In this document: piece by piece, positions 22,001-30,714 of the stretch
Layout of the letters: each line of letters begins with the position of its first letter
Position numbering within the stretch: position 1 is the stretch's first letter
Origin: Mycocentrospora acerina
Lineage: Eukaryota; Ascomycota; Dothideomycetes; Pleosporales
DNA: 64,000 nt
Reading direction: 5' to 3'
Assembly: GCA_022701365.1 (NCBI GenBank)
Contig: JAKUHH010000177.1
Coordinates: forward strand, 806,001 to 870,000
Program-made: the position numbers and the translations under genes
The notes under the pieces: generated by a model
Told to the model about the DNA's origin: nothing
Database searches by the model: none
Seen by the model: the letters and a program-made list of their open reading frames with translations, nothing else

Positions 22001-23186
22001 GGAAGACTTCGTCGACAAGGAGCTGGCCAAGAGTTTTCTCAGCAATATCAATCGTGTTCTTTCCGAAGACAAGCTCGCGGTAGTCTCGTTCGTCGTTGTC
22101 GAGACCCTCGCGCAGAGCGGTGACGTTGGTCCAGGCAGGGTCCTTCCAGGTGTTTGCGAGGACAAACTTGTCTTTAATGGGATGGTAGACGAAGCGGATG
22201 TATCGGTAGTCCAGGCAGCGCAGTTCCTGAATTAGAGGATCCTCATCCTCGTCCCACTCTCCAAGTCCCTTCTCTGGGTCGCCAAAGACGGTAGAAAGCG
22301 AGCGACCGTACGTCTGTCGACCGACATCCTGAACAGCAAACTCTCCCCACTGGTTCTCAATCACGACCCAATCGCAGTCTTTCAGCGGCGTTGTCTTCCC
22401 CGTCAGCCTGACTCTCCACCGCGGTAGCCACCTGAACAGCAACCAAGCAAGGCCCAGCGTCACAACACAAAGCAGCGCATAGACGACGAACCCAACCGAC
22501 GACGTCTTGAAGCCTGCGACGACAATCGTCAGGTCCTCAGTCAGAATATAAATCTTCTGGTTCGACCGCCTTCCCTTCCAGTTCGCCGCTGACCGCGAGC
22601 TCTCTGTCGAAGACTGCCGTCTCAGCAGCGGGCGGTCCACAGACCTCCTGCTCCGGCTCCCGCTCGACTTCCTGCGCGCCACCGACGACCTGGATGGGGA
22701 CGTCGACGGTGTACGCGACACGCCGGCCTCGAGGTCCTCCAGCTCCTCGACGGTATAGCCCTCGTAGTCATCCTCGTCCTCCTCAATCACTTCCTCACTG
22801 TCTCCCTCGGTGGCCTGCGAGTCCGACTCCTGGTCCTCGTCGTAGTAGGCGAAGCTGGTGTAGCTCGCGGTAGAGCCGGCGCGCTGGCGGCGGTGGGAAA
22901 AGGCCGACACGCTCGTGGGCATGCTCTCGGACATGGGGCCGGCAAAGATCTGGATAGGTGGCGTCAGCGCAAGTGCAGACTGGGTGTTGGCAGCCTGGTC
23001 CGGGGCCGCGCATCGCGGTTCATCGTCATCGTCTCGTCGCGTGCGCGGGACTCTTGTTCGCTGCGATGAGGGCCCCGGGCGGGTGTGTATGTCGTGGAGC
23101 TCATATACCTCGTCCTGCGCCATCTCGACGTCTTCCATGAAGCTGGCTGCTCTGTGTGTCTGTATGTCAGCCACTGTTGCTGCCAT
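19056..23186 (-). CDS. YPK9: P5B-type ATPase, vacuolar Ypk9/ATP13A2-like
   Basis: This single exon codes for about 1376 residues. A long acidic/serine-rich cytosolic N-terminus (to about residue 215) precedes a re-entrant hydrophobic pair typical of P5B pumps. Diagnostic motifs are MLTGESIPV (actuator), PPALPATLTIG in TM4 (about residues 641-651; PPALP marks P5B), DKTGTLT with phosphorylated Asp at about residue 684, a KGAPE nucleotide-binding motif, and GDGANDCGALKAADVGI in the hinge. C-terminal spans follow. Yeast Ypk9 and human ATP13A2 act in the vacuole/lysosome; ATP13A2 exports polyamines, and the family guards against manganese and other metals. The start could instead be the Met at 23138, since the first 16 residues lie in sequence resembling an intron acceptor. 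Confidence 0.94.
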   Translation of the reverse strand: MAATVADIQTHRAASFMEDVEMAQDEVYELHDIHTRPGPSSQRTRVPRTRRDDDDEPRCAAPDQAANTQSALALTPPIQIFAGPMSESMPTSVSAFSHRRQRAGSTASYTSFAYYDEDQESDSQATEGDSEEVIEEDEDDYEGYTVEELEDLEAGVSRTPSTSPSRSSVARRKSSGSRSRRSVDRPLLRRQSSTESSRSAANWKGRRSNQKIYILTEDLTIVVAGFKTSSVGFVVYALLCVVTLGLAWLLFRWLPRWRVRLTGKTTPLKDCDWVVIENQWGEFAVQDVGRQTYGRSLSTVFGDPEKGLGEWDEDEDPLIQELRCLDYRYIRFVYHPIKDKFVLANTWKDPAWTNVTALREGLDNDERDYRELVFGKNTIDIAEKTLGQLLVDEVFHPFYVFQIASLFLWSVDEYYYYAAAIFIISVVSIVTTLVETKAAMKRLREVSRFECEVRVLRSGFWTHVDSGELVPGDVYEVTDPALMQFPCDSLLLSGDCIVNESMLTGESIPVSKLPVTDASLELLDLSASTLHPEIARHMLFSGTKIIRARRPHEDHVDDEAAALAMVVRTGFNTTKGALVRSMLFPKPSGFKFYRDSFRYISVMAMIAMIGFVASFINFVHLGLEWHLIVVRALDLITIVVPPALPATLTIGTSFALSRLKQKQIFCISPQRVNVGGKLDVVCFDKTGTLTEEGLDVLGVRVVERPRGRFSELLSEPFDILPGSQYDRDPTVEYEAHKAIMYTMATCHSLRKIDDELLGDPLDVKMFDFTNWSYEEGEQRSSNNDDDPEQKLSPSVARPPAGREYDIDDQDDPNRKPVELGVLKAFEFVSQLRRASVIVRQFGSKSGQVYVKGAPEVMKEICRPESFPSDYEELLSFYTHRGFRVIACASKTIFKLNWLKVQKMKREDAESSLDFVGFIIFENKLKPSTAPVIEELERANIRKTMCTGDNILTAISVARECGLINKTAHCFVPHFVEGDSRTALSRLSWESVDDTVFKLDENTLKPLPPPPEADVSLPYDISNLRNYSLAISGDVFRWIVDYASENVLREMLVCGQVFARMSPDEKHELVEKLQSIDYCVGFCGDGANDCGALKAADVGISLSEAEASVAAPFTSRQFDISCVPQVIKEGRAALVTSFSCFKYMSLYSAIQFTSVSFLYASASNLGDFQFLFIDLLLILPIAIFMGWSGAYPQLSRKRPTANLVSRKVLTPLLGQMAICILIQSLAWTYVQKQPWYMPPVLDPNHSNSLNSQNTALFLVSCFQYIFSAVVLSVGKPYREPMGRNLPFITTIFVTLAISLYMLFDPASWVREWMELTFLDVSFKVFLMVLGLGNFALAWVGERLLFPGLSKWLGVLRRRMGAEKKRKAYKVIAEGMRI

Positions 23187-23925
23187 GTGCCATGACCATG
23201 ACCACCACCACCACCATCGCCCATCTATCTGCCTCTCCCAAACACGGCTGATAACACACGTACTCGCTCATATTCGATCCCCGGCGATACAAGCCTATCG
23301 ACCGGCGATGCCGCTCCGGGCTCTGGTTTCCTGTCATTGCGCAATCAGGTGGGCAACGTATTCACGGATTGCGGTGTTGGCGCATTATTGAGCGAAGACT
23401 GGGATGCTTTTCTCTCGCAGGTACTGGCGCGAAACGAGACGCGAGGCGAGGATAAGCTTTTGGTGCAGCGTCATAGGCCGCGGAGCGCTAGCCGCATGGG
23501 GCGTATAGCGCCCTGCACAATGGAGTGCTTGGGCCGACCTTTCTGCCCGTGACAACCTTGATTTTGGTTCGAGACGTGGTAATTATGATTGCGTGATCTG
23601 TGTGTAACAGCATCGCTTCACGGTTCATCTTGCTTCACGGTTGTCTTCAAGGGGCACGGTTGAGAATAACAGAGTTGCGTTACGTGGAGCTTGCGATCCC
23701 GATGTTACCAGACAGAAGCCAGCGAGGGTAGAGAAGTAAAGCAAAAATGTTTCCGATTACTCAGTAGTAACTCTTGTGACACCATCAACCCAAACGTACC
23801 TCTCCAGACCTTTCCATTACTAACACTACGAAACATTCTCTCTAACCAATTCTCTGTTCCTGGCTCTCAACTCTTGACTCTAGACAGGCAAACACACTTC
23901 CAAAGAGATGCGACACCGCCTCAAC
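23187..23925. other. Gene-free interval between YPK9 and STE3
   Basis: Both neighbours read leftward, so this 740 nt holds the YPK9 promoter/leader and the STE3 3' flank. A CAC/CCAT-rich tract lies directly upstream of the YPK9 ATG (about 23195-23220). No gene is supported. Confidence 0.5.
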
Positions 23926-25424
23926 TCAAGCCCACTTATCAGCCGACACACTCACCTGTCCACTCCCGCTCCTCTTGTGGTGAGCTAGATGTACCTCGTG
24001 GACTACATGCACGCCAGCTGGCTTGCTGGGTCCTCGACTATCCGACGCCCATGCATGTGCATACACTCCAGGCAAAATGGATTCCCGCCTCGAATTTTCT
24101 ACTTCCAAGTCTATCCCTATTTTCAGAGTCTCGACTGCAGATTGGGCACTGAATAGTGGGAGAACAGGACCACTACTGCCGTGGCGACAGAAAACGCGTC
24201 TAAAAAAGGATGTCGATGAAGTTCGATTAGCCTTTTGTGGCAGAATGGGAGTCTCGCTAGATACGGACTCGAGGCCCGGCATGGCGAATGAGTGACTGCA
24301 TACACTGCTCTCCGTATTCTCCGTAACAGACGAAGTACTCGAGAACACGTTTCTTGCTTTGCTGCCCCACGCGGAGCTCCAGGAGCGCAAAGCAATGAAG
24401 CTTGAAGGTTTCGGTACGACGCTTCTTTGCATCTGGTGTAAGCTAGGAAATAATTTGCCAAAGCCAAGCGTTAGAAGCATCTTCCTGTATGTACTATACG
24501 CATCTGTGCCCGTGCCAAAGACGAGGAAAATTAGGTATCCCGTCGCCACCTGTCCCCATTTGTCCGCTGGAACTTGTCCAAAGACAGGAATCATAATAAT
24601 CGAGTTGAAATTTGGGCCGTGAACAGTCTTCCAGTCGTAAGAGTCTTTGATTTCTGGGAGCAACGCCAGGAGGAGGTAGAATGTATATGGCAGACAGAAA
24701 AGGATGATCACAATGCAGATCAAGAATAGGCGGACGAAGCGAGATTTCGTCGTATCGCGGGCAGTGACCAGGCGGTGGAACTCACGGCGATAGCGGTAGA
24801 GCCGGTAAAGCAGGAGACCTGGGTGGCTGTGAGTCTTGAGAACGGCGGGAAAGTATGAAAAGACTTACATGCGTAGTATGCTGCAACACACATGGTGAGT
24901 GGCCCCCACATATAGCTCAAGACCACGCTTGGCCAGCTGGTATGATATGCAGACCAACAGCCTACGATACCGAAGATCATGTACCGCATCGGTTGAACAA
25001 TGTAATACAACATAATCAACACCATTGGATACCCCCAGCACATGAATATTTCTAGCGCCATCTCTTTCATCTTTTCATTCTTGCTCGATGCCACAGTTAT
25101 GTTCCGCGTATCCATGATTCGAGCTAACTTTCTCACGATCATTAGGACGGATGATGCCATACCCACTGTTGCCCCAATCTGGATACGAACGTTAATATCA
25201 CACCATACCTTACCATCCCACCACTCGCCGATGTTGTCACGGGGCCATATAAGAGAGTTAATCGAGTCAAACCAGTTGACCATAAAAACCCAGAGAATGA
25301 GTGACCCCGCTGCAACATTGCGTTGCGATAAGTGCCACATCAGGGGCGGTATGCATAGGACCCAGGATCCCCAAGCAAGGACGGAGAAGACAATAGCTAT
25401 TGGTTGGATAGTTGTATAATCCAT
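23926..25424 (-). CDS. STE3: STE3-type a-factor pheromone receptor (class D GPCR)
   Basis: Exons 25424-24869 and 24818-23926 (50-nt intron) give about 482 residues. The N-terminus lacks a signal peptide and begins with TM1 (IVFSVLAWGSWVLCIPPLMWHL), as in Ste3/PreA receptors. LRWF/WFD-type features appear as VNWFDSINSLIWPRDN, followed by IQIGATVGMASSVLMIVRKLARI (TM3). Seven hydrophobic segments can be counted, the last ending near GTGTDAYSTYRK. The spliced junction restores YYACLLLYRLYRYRREFHRLV, the basic third loop. The C-terminal 190 residues form a Ser-rich cytosolic tail. Such receptors bind the lipopeptide a-type pheromone and signal through a heterotrimeric G protein to the mating MAPK cascade. 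No mating-type gene is nearby. Confidence 0.94.
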
Positions 25425-26552
25425 ATCAATTGAGTGGTGATAGACTTTGTGTTCTGATGACTTTTGAGTGGAAAACGTGGCGGATGCAGTGGCACCTTTT
25501 GCTGTTATCCAAAGGAATAGTTTGAACCGTGAACACCTTGTGGCTCAAGCTGTCTATGGACCGGACTGTACAGAGTCTTTGTTGAGATGTATCTTGATGA
25601 AATGTTCATTAAAAAATTAGGAGATCTAAAGATGAGAAGCTGAAGAAAACGATAGGGAGAGAGATGGACTTGAGAGCCCTCGAGGCCTCCATGGCCCTGA
25701 AAGCAACTGAGATTATCATCCTTGAACAACTGTCTCACTTCTCAATAGCTTTCAATAGAGGCTCCTGTTCGACTGATGTTGCGCTGCTTGGTGAAAGTGA
25801 GTACAGAGCCTGAAGACTAGCCCTGCTTCTTGACTCTCAAGATTCGTGATTCATCTTAGAACAGAAGGTTGCTCCTTTCAATTTGGACCATCCCGAAATT
25901 AGAGGCCAAGTCAAATGACGCTCGTTGCCGTAGGTGGTGCGTTGTATGAGACCTCACCTGTCCGAATTTGGGGTTGAATAGGAATCGCAGCAGCGATGTG
26001 CTTGGTGAATAGAGCATGGGGATCGACGGAACGGAGCGAGCATCACGGTACCAGCGAGTGACGAGTAAAGCACTAGTCTTGCAACTTGTCGCCGTGAGTT
26101 GGTGTCGTACACGTGGTTAGTACCAAAGTTAGTGCGTCTCGCTACACCAACCAGCACACGGCAAAGAGGCAGGGCCTTGTGCCCATGACGAGAGTCGACT
26201 TTTCTGCTGTCTTCAGTACAGAGAGCTTGGGATGCAGCATGTGCGTGAAAAGACAGACAGAGATGAGGAAGCTCGGAAGCCATGACCTATACAATTGTCC
26301 CAAGATGGCATAGCGGGGGCCCTGGTGCTAGATCCCAGCAGCTGGTCCGTGACGCCATCATTTGCCTCTACTCCCACCATTCCGGGTAGACGACGGCTTG
26401 TTACGTGTGTGGGCGCCAGTTGGCTGGCACCATGCTCCGTCAACAGCTGCGAAAAACAAAACACCGTCGTTCGCATGCATCGATGCTCGCGGCCCCTGGA
26501 CTGTCTTGCACCAGCTTGTCGTGTTTAACCACTTGTCACCACCCTCCACACC
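25425..26552. other. Gene-free divergent interval
   Basis: This 1.1 kb lies between the STE3 start (minus) and the next gene (plus). The short overlapping frames show no domains. No TATA box or repeat stands out. Confidence 0.5.
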
Positions 26553-27956
26553 ATGGACGCGCCTTCCCAAAGTCACGCGAGCGGCTCTGAGGTCAACCCT
26601 CTATTGCGCCAGAGACTGCTGAGCCGTCCAGCAACCTTTGCTGAAGGCGTGCGGCCCTCGTCCTCATCGCCATCAGCGCTCCCTGCCCGCCGCAGCTCGT
26701 TGCTCTCCAACTACTCAGACACGCGACACTCGTTCCGATCCTCCACCGACGACCTGCGACCGCGCGAAAACAATAACACGGACAAATTCGCATCCTCGGA
26801 CGAACCAACACACTGGAACTCTGCTCCGGTGGTCTTCGCCGTGCTTCCTGCAGTCGGCGGGCTACTTTACCAGGGCGGCGGCCCTATCTTGACTGACTTG
26901 CTGACACTACTCCTTGCCGGATGGTTCCTCAATTGGTGTGTGAGGTCGCCGTGGTAAGGCACTTTTTACAGGAAACAAAGGTGTCGGGGCTGATTTGTTG
27001 GCAGGGACTGGTACCACGCAGCCCAGCAGAGACAGTATCTCGATTTGAGCGAATCGCAATATGACGACACCATCGTCGAGGAAGATGAAGACAGCACTGG
27101 AAGCTTCGATGAGCGTCCCGAGCCTGCAGGGAAGATATCAGGTGACGCAGAAGTCGACGATACAACTGGTGCGGCGCCCGTGACAAATGCGCAGAGAGAC
27201 GCTCGCAAGCAGCTGGAGCGGCACGAGCTGCTCTCTTTTGTCGCGTGTTTTCTTGGACCCGTACTTGGAGCGTATTTGATGCACACGGTACGCGCACAGC
27301 TCACACTCACGGATTCTCTCATCTCCGACTACAACCTCACCATCTTCATTCTCATGGCAGAGATCCGCCCAGTTGGACGTCTCATCAACATGATCGAAGG
27401 TCGGATGCTACATCTCCAACGAATCGTCAGATTAGACCCCAGAAATGAGTGGAAGCCTGTAGATGCACAAGACATCTCGCAGCGCCTGGCTGCGCTGGAG
27501 ACAAGATTCAGTGGGCCAGCTTTTAATAGTGATGTCGACGTTGCAACAATTGGCGCAGAAGTCCGTCAAGGTATGCAGCCACAATTGGATGCTCTCAACC
27601 GTGCAGTTCGGCGCTATGAGAAGCGGCACATGGCGCAGTCGCTGCAGATCGAAGCTCGCTTCCAGGAGATTGATCTGCGACTGAAGGACACACTTTCGCT
27701 AGCTGCCGCAGCTGCACGAACAGGGCAGAGACCGGGCCTGGTTGCTACTGCAATCAGTTGGGTTGCTAGTGTCGTTAACTACAGTGTACACACGGCTTGG
27801 GACATTGCCTTGTATCCATTTCGGACTGCAAATTCCATTGTCACGTCAATTAAGTCCACATTTGGTGGGCGTCAACCTCAGAAGCGCGAAAAAGGGCAGC
27901 TCAAGGGGTACGCGTCAATATCTACGCCTAGGATGCAGTCAAAAAGCGCACGATGA
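26553..27956 (+). CDS. Conserved-looking fungal membrane protein with coiled coil, function unknown
   Basis: Exons 26553-26953 and 27005-27956 give about 450 residues. The junction restores SPWDWYHAAQQRQYLDL. The Ser-rich N-terminus (to about residue 85) precedes two hydrophobic segments (VVFAVLPAVGGLLYQGGGPILTDLLTLLLAGWFLNWCV). An acidic linker follows, then HELLSFVACFLGPVLGAYLMHTVR, another likely membrane segment, and TIFILMAEIRPVGRLINMI. The rest is amphipathic helix with heptad-like spacing and a basic tail. I do not recognise a named family. It looks like an organelle membrane protein with a cytosolic coiled coil, which is inference. Confidence 0.78.
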
Positions 27957-28415
27957 CGTACTCTTGTACCTCATGTCTCTATTAATACCAATTCACATAT
28001 CACTTTTTCATTTCTCGTGTGTGCTTTGATATTCCACCATCACTCTTCTTAAGTTACAGCTGATTCCGTGCCTATTCACTGCCCGTGTAATCGATGAAGC
28101 AGTGTACTTTACGCGCACGATTCATATTAATCGTCAAGTATTCCGTTATCTGCTTTCAATACTTTTCCAGAACGCGTTGCTCTTATCATCTTTCTCCACT
28201 CTCGCGACAACGACAGCGCAATCATCATCGGCAGTTACCAATTGAGTAACCCGGAAAGGTCCACAGTAGCGTACGCCTTCGGAGATAAACTGATTCTAGG
28301 GAAGCTACCCCACTTCCCCACTACGTATAGTATCCGTCATGGCAGCCATGTTTCCGGCGCGTCGTTTTTTGTTTCTCCAACTTTTCCCATATTCTGCCCT
28401 GTGTAGCTGTTCACC
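27957..28415. other. Intergenic interval before the alpha/beta hydrolase gene
   Basis: A 459 nt stretch between two co-directional genes. I see no coding signal, repeat or clear promoter element in it. Confidence 0.5.
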
Positions 28416-29534
28416 ATGAGTTTACAATCAGATCTTACCATTGACCCATCTAAGTTCGACCGCAAACTAGCCGACGAACAAACCAAACAGTTCAACGAGA
28501 AGCTGATTAAGATCTGGGCCGATGGACCACGTTGGTATGAGGTACTTGGTCATATAATAGAACATTGAAGCCTGGCACGCAGTCTGATAGCCACAGGTGG
28601 GTGCAGCAGAATACCGCAAACTGCGCTGGGAGGGCAAAACCCCATTGCCAAAACCTGTCGTCCTCCCTGAAGGCATCAATGGCACTATTCCTTCGCGCGA
28701 CGCTGGTCGGAATATCCCATACCGAGTATTCAAACCTTCAAATGGAGTGAGCAAAGGCATCCACCTACACATCCACGGCGGCGGATGGGTCCTCCAGTCA
28801 GAGCACTACCAAGACACATATCTCAAATATATGGCCGACCACTTTTCACTGACCGTCTTCTCTGTTGGATACCGCCTCGCGCCTGAAGACCCGTGGCCCG
28901 CTGGTGTAGAAGACTGCTACGACGCTGCAGAATGGCTGATAGACAACGGACAAACAGTGTTCGGCGGAAACCTCATGTTTACAGGCGGAGAGGTACAATC
29001 CCCCTACAAATTGAACACCACCCAAACACTGACATGTCACACTACCTCCAGTCCGCAGGCGGCCACCTCGCCTGTCTCGTAGCCTTCCACCTCCTCACCC
29101 AACGCCCCTCCTTTTCCTTTCTCGGTCTTCTCCTCCACTTCGGATGCTTTGACCTATCCTCCTTCCTGCCACACGTGGCAAACCACGAACTGCATCTCGT
29201 CATCGACCACGACGTCATGTCTGCCTACATCGATGCGCTCCTCCCCAACACGACCCCTGAGCAGCGTCGTCACCCCTCGATATCCCCATTCTTTGCTGAT
29301 CTCAGGGGCTGGAAACTCCCGCCTGCGCTGTTCACGTGTGGTAGTGAGGATCCGCTGATTGATGATACGGTGTTTATGGGTGCCAAGTGGAGGATGTGGG
29401 GAGGTGAGGCGGTGGTCAAGGTGTATAATGGCGCGCCCCATGGGTTTATTGGGTACCCACCAGGGACGATTAAGAGTACGCAGGAGGTTCTGGATGACAC
29501 GGAGACGTTTGTTAGAGCAAAGATGGGGGTGTAG
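28416..29534 (+). CDS. Alpha/beta hydrolase, HSL/arylacetamide deacetylase-like
   Basis: Exons 28416-28541, 28597-28992 and 29052-29534 give about 334 residues. The oxyanion-hole motif HGGGW lies near residue 102. The nucleophile elbow GESAGG is created exactly at the second splice junction, with Ser at residue 175. The likely acid is Asp274 (SEDPLIDDT) and the His is residue 304 (APHGF). This is the full triad of the hormone-sensitive-lipase/alpha-beta hydrolase-3 group, which cleaves ester or acyl bonds. YRLAPEDPWPAGVED is also typical. There is no signal peptide, so it is probably cytosolic. The substrate cannot be told from sequence. It converges with the eL41 gene. Confidence 0.92.
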
Positions 29535-30194
29535 AGGTGGTTATAGATTAAAATGTTCGCATGCTGTCCGTTAATAGGACTTTCCCTTGAGGTAAGTATT
29601 GCTCATCAGCTACAATGATTACAAGCACTGGTTGGGACGGCAACCAGTGGCTTAGTTGATCTTGAGAGCTTCAACATACATGCGCTCATAGGCCACATCG
29701 GAAATGGGTGTCGCGTCATAGTTAAGGAAGAGGGGCAGTGTGCGGGGTAGCTTATCCGGCTATCAGTAGCGATTATCACAATTCACAGCACAGTGCAGTG
29801 AAAAGAGCAGAAATGTCGTGAAGCATTTTTTGATTCCGTTATCGTTAACTCCACACGGCGATGTGTCGGATGTATCGTTCAAAGGCAAGCCTCCGCAAGA
29901 GAAGCAAGCCGGTGTTAGAGCGACCATCATGTCAAGTAAACTCTCAAATCCTCAATGGTGTTGACCAGCCTCCCTATCCGTTCCTCAATCCAGCACATGC
30001 AAAACCTCCCGTGATGGTAATTGAAGCTCGCGTGTCGCGTGTTCACCGAATGACGTAGCCCAAAAGTCGAGTGCCAGAATACAGTAAATAAGCGGTGCGA
30101 ACCGGCCGTGAAGGTGTGTGTGTGAATCGTATCGTTCATTCATCGTGATTGTTCAGAACTGAGGTGGTGGGAGCTGAGATTGGGGGCGAGACGT
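29535..30194. other. Convergent interval with a possible minus-strand exon
   Basis: The 660 nt between the hydrolase stop and the eL41 stop contain a minus-strand frame of about 33 codons ending at TAA 29652 (ending VAYERMYVEALKIN). It looks protein-like and follows a TAG acceptor, but I could not find convincing upstream exons. The rest shows no supported gene. Confidence 0.4.
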
Positions 30195-30330
30195 TTATTT
30201 GCTGGACAGTTGTTAGAACCAGAGATTGGCAGCGGGACGGTGATGGGCGTAAAACTTACGAGCGAGCCCTCGTCTTTCTTCTCTTACGCTTGAGCCTGCG
30301 CACGCGCTTCTTCCTCCATTTCGCTCTCAT
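30195..30330 (-). CDS. RPL41: 60S ribosomal protein eL41 (25 aa)
   Basis: Exons 30330-30260 and 30201-30195 encode the 25-residue, Arg/Lys-rich eL41: it begins MRAKWRKKRVRRLKRKRRK and ends TRARSK. Conservation is near perfect against known eL41 sequences. A 58-nt intron (donor TC|GTAAGT, branch CTAAC, acceptor TCCAG) splits serine codon 24, so the second exon is only seven nt (C AAA TAA). Without splicing the frame would stop one residue early. eL41 sits at the subunit interface of the ribosome. A likely 5' UTR intron at 30474-30343 ends 12 nt before the ATG. The gene is divergent from the kinase gene. Confidence 0.96.
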
Positions 30331-30714
30331 CTTGTCGGCTGGCTGAGAGGCTGGTCAGTGACTGCTATGGAAGCTGTGCGGGGTCGGCGGTAGGAGCGAG
30401 GAATCTCAACAGGCACCCGGAGGTGTTCAATTGAGTGTCCCGAAGCCATCGCTAGGGCAGGAATATGAGCTTACATTGCTTTGAAGATGAGTTTCGTGGG
30501 TGCAGAAGAGAAGCTGAGCTGGGAGCTGCGGGAAGTCGTTAAGTTGTGCGTGGGGCTCGCTTAGACGTCACATGACATCGGCTAAGCCAGTTGGGTGTGG
30601 CGGTCTTGGCATATGGTCACGCGTGGACGCGTCGTGTCGCTGCTTCGCTCCGACATGTATGCGTCTTCACGCGACAGTCATATATACCGACGGAGAAAGG
30701 ATTAGTGAGTGAAG
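30331..30714. promoter_or_regulatory. Divergent promoter of eL41 and the FHA kinase gene
   Basis: This 384 nt carries both promoters. On the eL41 side a probable 5' UTR intron (30474-30343, GTAAGC to CTCAG with CTGAC branch) takes up a third of it. On the kinase side a TATATA run lies at about 30681-30686, about 30 nt before the ATG, so it may be a TATA box only if the leader is extremely short. Confidence 0.4.

Noticed and set aside
23926..25424. Link between the STE3 receptor and a mating-type locus
   Set aside because: No alpha-box or HMG gene, APN2 or SLA2 is present in the window, so there is no evidence for a linked MAT locus.
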